Assembly (NCBI GenBank): GCA_022711755.1
Contig: JAKLEA010000027.1
Coordinates: 1 to 64,000, forward strand
From: Planctomycetota bacterium
GTDB taxonomy: Bacteria; Planctomycetota; Brocadiia; SM23-32; JAKLEA01
Reading direction: 5' to 3'
DNA: 64,000 nt
The notes under the pieces were generated by a model, which saw nothing but the letters and a program-made list of their open reading frames with translations, had not been told where the DNA came from and searched no databases. Positions 59,994 to 64,000 of the stretch are shown piece after piece; position 1 is the first letter of the stretch; every line of letters starts with the position of its first letter. The translations under genes were made by a program, and so were the position numbers.

Positions 59994-60420
59994 GCGCGGA
60001 TCTCCCAATCAATGTCCGTTCGCCGGGGTAGGACGCCGGTCACGGCCCCGCTGGGCCGAATCGTTCCGACCGGCGGCTGATCCCGAACCTGAGACGATCT
60101 TAGCGCAATTGCCGTCCGGCTTCAACATGCGTCAGAAGTTTGGGCGCACATAATCTCGTTCGGCAGGTCAGGCGCGCCCCGAAGTTTCCGCCGATTAGGT
60201 TTCACCTCCCAATCCGATCCTGGAACAGAAAGATTTTATCGCCGCGTGGAAAATATTCCCGTTGACTTGCGCGCGAAAGGGGCTATAAACTTTGCTATGT
60301 ACGTACTTAGGCTGGAAAACCGCCCGTGATTCCGGCTTCGCCCTGAGAGCGACGTCGCCGGATTCCCAGGCCATCTTCCTCGCACAATCCCGACAATTTT
60401 TTACATGGGTGAAGACCAGC
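59994..60420. other. Intergenic region between ilvE and the V-ATPase operon
   Basis: About 425 bases between divergent genes. It holds the strong promoter at 60262-60289 and an AT-rich leader of about 125 bases before the GTG at 60421. No RNA gene or operator is recognised. Confidence 0.55.
60262..60289 (+). promoter_or_regulatory. Strong sigma-70 promoter of the EIIA/V-ATPase operon
   Basis: TTGACT (60262-60267), 16-base spacer, TATAAA (60284-60289). Transcript would start about 125 bases before the first gene. Confidence 0.72.
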
Positions 60421-60885
60421 GTGGCAATCACTGACATACTTAGCGAAGGCCTCATAAAGATCGGCATGGAAGCCATTGACAAGGACGAGGCCATAGCCGA
60501 ATTACTGGAAGTTCTCGTCAGGGCGGGCCGCGTGAAGGACAGAAACGCGGCCATGAACGCCATCCTGCGCCGCGAAGCGCAGGGATCCACTGGCATAGGC
60601 GGCGGCATCGGCATTCCGCACGGCAAGGATCAGAGCATTGAACGCCTCGCGGTGGCCATAGGCACCAGCCCGGACGGCATCGAGTTCGACGCGCTTGACA
60701 ATCAGCCCGTCAACGTCGTGTTCATGGTTCTGGCGGAGGGTAACAACCCCGGACCACACGTGCAACTCCTGTCGGAACTTGCCGTGCTGTTGCAAACTCC
60801 CAATTTCAAGGAGCGATTGATCGCCGCAAGGAATCCCGCCGAGGCGCTCCAGATCGTCCGCGAAGCCGAGGAGTATGAGGCATGA
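60421..60885 (+). CDS. PTS EIIA-Ntr/fructose-type protein leading the V-ATPase operon
   Basis: 154 residues from GTG 60421. Homology to PtsN/EIIA-fructose domains: RNAAMNAILRREAQGSTGIG, the phosphorylated His67 in GIGIPHGKDQSI and VVFMVLAEGNNPG. No EIIB/EIIC or EI genes lie in the window, so regulation rather than transport is likely (as in PtsN of nitrogen-PTS). The stop overlaps the next start (ATGA), a tight link to the V/A-ATPase genes. Confidence 0.85.
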   Translation: MAITDILSEGLIKIGMEAIDKDEAIAELLEVLVRAGRVKDRNAAMNAILRREAQGSTGIGGGIGIPHGKDQSIERLAVAIGTSPDGIEFDALDNQPVNVVFMVLAEGNNPGPHVQLLSELAVLLQTPNFKERLIAARNPAEALQIVREAEEYEA

Positions 60886-61214
60886 AGGAAATCATCGAGG
60901 AAGTCCTTCAGATCGAGCGCGACGCCAACCGGATTCTTGAGGAGTCGGAGGTCGAAAGCAGGCGGATCACCGCCCAGGCGCAACAGCAGAAGCAGAAGAT
61001 ACTGGACGACGCCCGGCGTGACGCCCAGCAGAAGGCCCAGCAATTCCTGGAGAAAGAAAAGGACGCGATCAGGCAGCAGCGCGAAATCCGCCTCGGCGAG
61101 GCGCGCGTCAGGGCGCAGGCCGGCGTTTCCGTAACGCCTGAGGTTCGGGACCGGGCAATCAGGATGATTGTTGATATATTACTGGGGAAAGCGTCCCACA
61201 TTGCCGCTCCCTGA
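60882..61214 (+). CDS. V/A-type ATPase peripheral-stalk subunit (G/H-like)
   Basis: 110 residues, a long coiled coil (QIERDANRILEESEVESRRI, QQQKQKILDDARRDAQQKAQ) with a C-terminal DRAIRMIVDILLG helix that typically ends subunit H/G of the archaeal-type ATPase stalk. GAGGAGTATGAGG precedes the ATG. Likely partner is subunit E. Order with subunits C and I fits this ATPase. Confidence 0.8.
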   Translation: MKEIIEEVLQIERDANRILEESEVESRRITAQAQQQKQKILDDARRDAQQKAQQFLEKEKDAIRQQREIRLGEARVRAQAGVSVTPEVRDRAIRMIVDILLGKASHIAAP

Positions 61215-61231
61215 CTATCAGGAGAATTCAA

Positions 61232-62323
61232 GTGGCAGCCAGACAGGATGACGAGCGGCGCGACTCCCAACCCGAAGACGGGCGCAAGTCCGGCGCTGTG
61301 GTGCTTGATCTTCCGGCCAGTTACGTGGCCGCCAAACTGCACGCCAGAAGGGCGAGAATATTCGAGTATGCGCGACTGAGGGATCTCGCTTCCTGCACCA
61401 GCCTCAAAGAGCTGTCAACCCGTCTCGGAGCCGATTCATCGCTGGCCGATCACGTTGATTTCGAGTCGTGGTTGATGGAACGCCACGTGAATGATTTCGG
61501 CTCCATCCGCGACATTCTCTCCGAGGGGCAGTCCCAGCTTGCCAACATACTTTTACAGCGTTATCAGATCGAAAATCTGAAGGCCTGCATCAGGTACATC
61601 ATCAACGGGCGGGACCGGCGCGAGATGCGCAGGCACCTGGTGCCGCTGCCTGAGCATATGGAAAAGGAGATCGCAGCGGCGCTGGAGGCCCAGGACCTCG
61701 AAACGCTTCCCTGGCAGATCGCGAATCCGGGCCTCAGGAACGCTCTCGGAAAGGGGCTTGTCCTTTACAAGAAACGCAAGCAGAACTTCTTCCTTGAGGC
61801 GGCGCTGGATTCCTTTTACTACGCCCGGCTGATCGCGGTCGGCACGGAAAAGAAGACCACGCTGGGCGAGCTGGGGGCCAAGCTGGTCTACCACGACGTG
61901 AATATTTACGGCGTCCTGCTCACGCTTCGCGGGTGCCTGAATTACGGCGTGACGCGGGAGGAAATCCTGCAGGTTGCGCCCCCGCCGGCGGGGCCGATGA
62001 GCAACGAGCGCTACAGAAGGCTGTCCGAGTCAACCAATATCCAGCAGGCGCTTGTGTTCCTTGAGCCTCTGCTGAAACGCTCCCGAAGCGCGGCGGCAAT
62101 ACAGGACATCCAGGGCGTGGAAAGCGCCATGTGGAGCAGGTTGTACAAACTTGCGAACAGGGCGTTCTACTCCTCAGACGAGCCGAACGACCTTGTTCCG
62201 GCTTACTTCATGCTCAAGAGAATCGAGATGAAGAATCTCCTCCGCCTGGCCGAGTTGATACGCTACCAGGCGCGGGAAAAGGAGATTCTCGACCGGTTCA
62301 TTGAAATGGAAAGACAGGACTGA
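61232..62323 (+). CDS. ntpC: V/A-type ATP synthase subunit C (AC39)
   Basis: 363 residues from GTG 61232 with AGGAG upstream. AC39-type pattern: ASYVAAKLHARRARIFEYAR, LRDLASCTSLKEL, LANILLQRYQIENLKACIRY, NFFLEAALDSFYYARL, and LVYHDVNIYGVLLTLRGCLNYG near the C-terminal third, ending with FMLKRIEMKNLLRLAELIRY. It connects rotor and stator of the V/A-ATPase. 17 bases after the stalk subunit gene. Confidence 0.85.
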   Translation: MAARQDDERRDSQPEDGRKSGAVVLDLPASYVAAKLHARRARIFEYARLRDLASCTSLKELSTRLGADSSLADHVDFESWLMERHVNDFGSIRDILSEGQSQLANILLQRYQIENLKACIRYIINGRDRREMRRHLVPLPEHMEKEIAAALEAQDLETLPWQIANPGLRNALGKGLVLYKKRKQNFFLEAALDSFYYARLIAVGTEKKTTLGELGAKLVYHDVNIYGVLLTLRGCLNYGVTREEILQVAPPPAGPMSNERYRRLSESTNIQQALVFLEPLLKRSRSAAAIQDIQGVESAMWSRLYKLANRAFYSSDEPNDLVPAYFMLKRIEMKNLLRLAELIRYQAREKEILDRFIEMERQD

Positions 62324-62328
62324 CAAGC

Positions 62329-64000
62329 GTGTTCCGACCCACCAGAATGACGAAGCTGGACATGCTGGTCCTTCAACGGGACGCGGAAACCGTCACCCGC
62401 ACCCTTGGGAACCTGGGCGCCATCCATTTCACCAGGGCGAACGAGCATCCCGAAGCGCTGCCGCTGGGCGACGTCGAGCACGATGAGATGCGGCGCTCCG
62501 TGCTGGAGCTTCAGGCGCGCTGCGACGCCCTTTGTGAAGAGCTTGGGGTGGCGCCTGAATACAATGAAGAAACAAGTATCGTCTATCTCGAAGCGGTTCA
62601 GACGGGGCTGGCCGACATTGAGCGGGAAAGCGCGTCGGTCACAATGAAATATAGAGACTTCAAGCAGCGCCGCGCGCATCTGGAAAAGCTGCTGGACGAA
62701 GTCATGCCCTACAAGGACATGGAAATCCCGCTTGAACGCCTCAACAGTTTCTCATTCCTCCATTTTGCGCTCGGGACAATCGAAAGGGCAAAAAACGCCA
62801 TATTCAGAAGCGAATGCCCGAAGGGAACGGTCGTTTTCGAGTTGCCAGCCGCGCCTTCTCAGGAACCAGACAGGATTCACATAATGGCCGCCTGCGCGCG
62901 CTCATCAAGATGGGCGCTCCAGACCGCGTTGGAAAATGCGTCTTTTGAGGCGGACAACATAATCGAGAGACAGAAGGGACTTGGCAGCGAGATTTACGGC
63001 TCTTGCGACAAGGAACTGGTAGAGGTGAGGGCTGCGATGGCCGGCATTGAAGCCCAGAGGAGCGCTCTTGCGCAACGCTTCGGCGACCAGCTTGTCTCCT
63101 ACCGCAAAACTCTAAATCATCAGATTCAGATTCTCGACGCGCATAAGAATTATGGAAGCACCGGCTCCACATATCTCATAAGCGGCTGGGTTCCGACGGA
63201 CAAGGTTGACGGAATCATGGCGGAGATTCAAAAGCTCGTCGGCAACCGCACAGTAGTTGAACTCCGCGCTCCCAAACCCGGTGACGAGGAAGCGCCCGTT
63301 CACCTGAAGAATCACCCTCTCGTCCGCCCGTTCGAACTTCTCGTATCTGGCTACTCCACACCATCTTATAACGAAGTGGAGCCGACGATTCTTGTCGCGA
63401 TAAGTTTCCTGCTGATGTACGGAATCATGTTTGCCGACATGGGGCACGGCATGTTGCTGGCGCTTATCGGGCTGGCCGTTAATAAGAAAATGAAACCCCA
63501 GGCATCAAGAGACTTGGGATACATCATGGGCTGCGCCGGCGTTTCGGGTTTCCTGTTCGGGATTCTCGAAGGCAAGTTCCTCGGCTGGAAGATGTGGGAA
63601 CCGTTGCTCATACATCCGGAAGAACAGGTCATGCTTTTCATGGGAGTAGTGGTTGGCCTCGGCGCTCTGATGATATCGGCCGGGCTGATTCTTAATATCA
63701 TAAATCGTTTTCTGATAAGGGATTATGAGAAGGCATTTCTTGATAAGGCCGGTATTGTCGGCGCGCTTTTCTACTGGGGCGCTCTTGCCCTGGCGGCCCG
63801 GACGATTGCGGGAGTGGTCATCCAGACTTGGCACGTCGTTCTGCTGGCCATCCCTCTGGTTCTCTTGTTCTTCAAGGAGCCGATCATCGCGATCCTGAAG
63901 AAAAAGAAGCACCTATTCCACGAAGGTTTCATGATGACAATCATGATGGAGATTATCGAGCTGCTGGAAATCCTCAGCGGCTACCTGGCCAACACGATTT
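62329..64000 (+). CDS. ntpI: V/A-type ATP synthase subunit I, 3' truncated by window edge
   Basis: 557 codons are present with the frame open at the right edge; full-length subunit I has about 620-680 residues. GTG 62329 is used as start, ATG 62347 is also possible. The N-terminal cytoplasmic part is coiled-coil (MTKLDMLVLQRDAETVTRTL and HFTRANEHPEALPLGDVEHD). The membrane part begins with VEPTILVAISFLLMYGIMFAD, where the FADMGHGMLL motif is characteristic, and continues with GFLFGILEGKFLGWKMW. It forms the proton or sodium path with the c-ring. The remaining operon lies off the right edge. Confidence 0.9.
   Translation, partial: MFRPTRMTKLDMLVLQRDAETVTRTLGNLGAIHFTRANEHPEALPLGDVEHDEMRRSVLELQARCDALCEELGVAPEYNEETSIVYLEAVQTGLADIERESASVTMKYRDFKQRRAHLEKLLDEVMPYKDMEIPLERLNSFSFLHFALGTIERAKNAIFRSECPKGTVVFELPAAPSQEPDRIHIMAACARSSRWALQTALENASFEADNIIERQKGLGSEIYGSCDKELVEVRAAMAGIEAQRSALAQRFGDQLVSYRKTLNHQIQILDAHKNYGSTGSTYLISGWVPTDKVDGIMAEIQKLVGNRTVVELRAPKPGDEEAPVHLKNHPLVRPFELLVSGYSTPSYNEVEPTILVAISFLLMYGIMFADMGHGMLLALIGLAVNKKMKPQASRDLGYIMGCAGVSGFLFGILEGKFLGWKMWEPLLIHPEEQVMLFMGVVVGLGALMISAGLILNIINRFLIRDYEKAFLDKAGIVGALFYWGALALAARTIAGVVIQTWHVVLLAIPLVLLFFKEPIIAILKKKKHLFHEGFMMTIMMEIIELLEILSGYLANTI

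Noticed and set aside
1..64000. CRISPR array, prophage or insertion sequence
   Set aside because: No regularly spaced direct repeats with spacers, and no transposase, integrase or phage structural genes were found on either strand.

Overview
The window reads as a GC-rich (roughly 60%) chromosomal segment of an anaerobic, saccharolytic, Gram-negative-type bacterium. It has exported lipoproteins and periplasmic beta-propellers, a GH38 mannosidase, DUF1080, a GHL10-like hydrolase, heparinase II/III, HEAT-repeat proteins, eukaryote-like Ser/Thr kinases, an FGE fusion, a UDPGP-type pyrophosphorylase, DUF6785, a V/A-type ATPase and a selenocysteine system. That mix suggests the Planctomycetota/Lentisphaerota side of the PVC group or a neighbouring lineage (Sumerlaeota/Hydrogenedentota-like). 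This is an inference from gene content; there is no rRNA here. Genes are dense, Shine-Dalgarno sites are clear, and several promoters are close to the sigma-70 consensus.

Layout: the left edge holds the end of a HEAT protein. 0.7-7.8 kb (-) is a polyol operon: SnoaL-like protein, glycerol dehydrogenase, FAD glycerol-3-phosphate dehydrogenase, UroD-like protein, FGGY kinase and an SMP-30 lipoprotein. 8.3-15.4 kb carries a second UroD-like protein, DUF1080, a HAD phosphatase, a radical SAM protein and a GH38 alpha-mannosidase. 15.7-26 kb (+) is a signalling run (FHA-GAF-PP2C phosphatase, UDPGP enzyme, two Ser/Thr kinases of which one is fused to an FGE domain) continuing into an FAD oxidoreductase and a heparinase-like lyase. 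26-33.3 kb has a HEAT protein, a NUDIX hydrolase, a multi-pass membrane protein, a DksA/TraR protein with a clean terminator, and a GT-C-like membrane protein.

The most striking region is 33.4-39.9 kb (-): a consensus promoter (TTGACA-17-GATAAT), an exported protein whose frame continues through an in-frame UGA, tRNA-Sec (selC), selA, selB and a secreted beta-propeller. Immediately after the UGA is a hairpin that fits a bacterial SECIS element, so the exported protein is a strong candidate for a selenoprotein encoded beside its own decoding machinery.

40-50 kb holds a GDPD-like protein, a GHL10-like lipoprotein, a metallophosphoesterase, DUF58, a sugar isomerase/epimerase, an MttB-family methyltransferase, a NagB-like protein with an altered active site, and a third UroD-like protein. 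50-64 kb holds WrbA, a MutS2 lacking its Smr domain, a split transketolase, an SCP2-like protein, a lower-GC AAA(DUF3696)-PIN pair that looks like an acquired defence or toxin islet, a radical SAM protein, IlvE, and the start of a V/A-type ATPase operon led by a PTS EIIA-Ntr-like gene. The last gene runs off the right edge. Several short palindromic repeats sit in the intergenic gaps.
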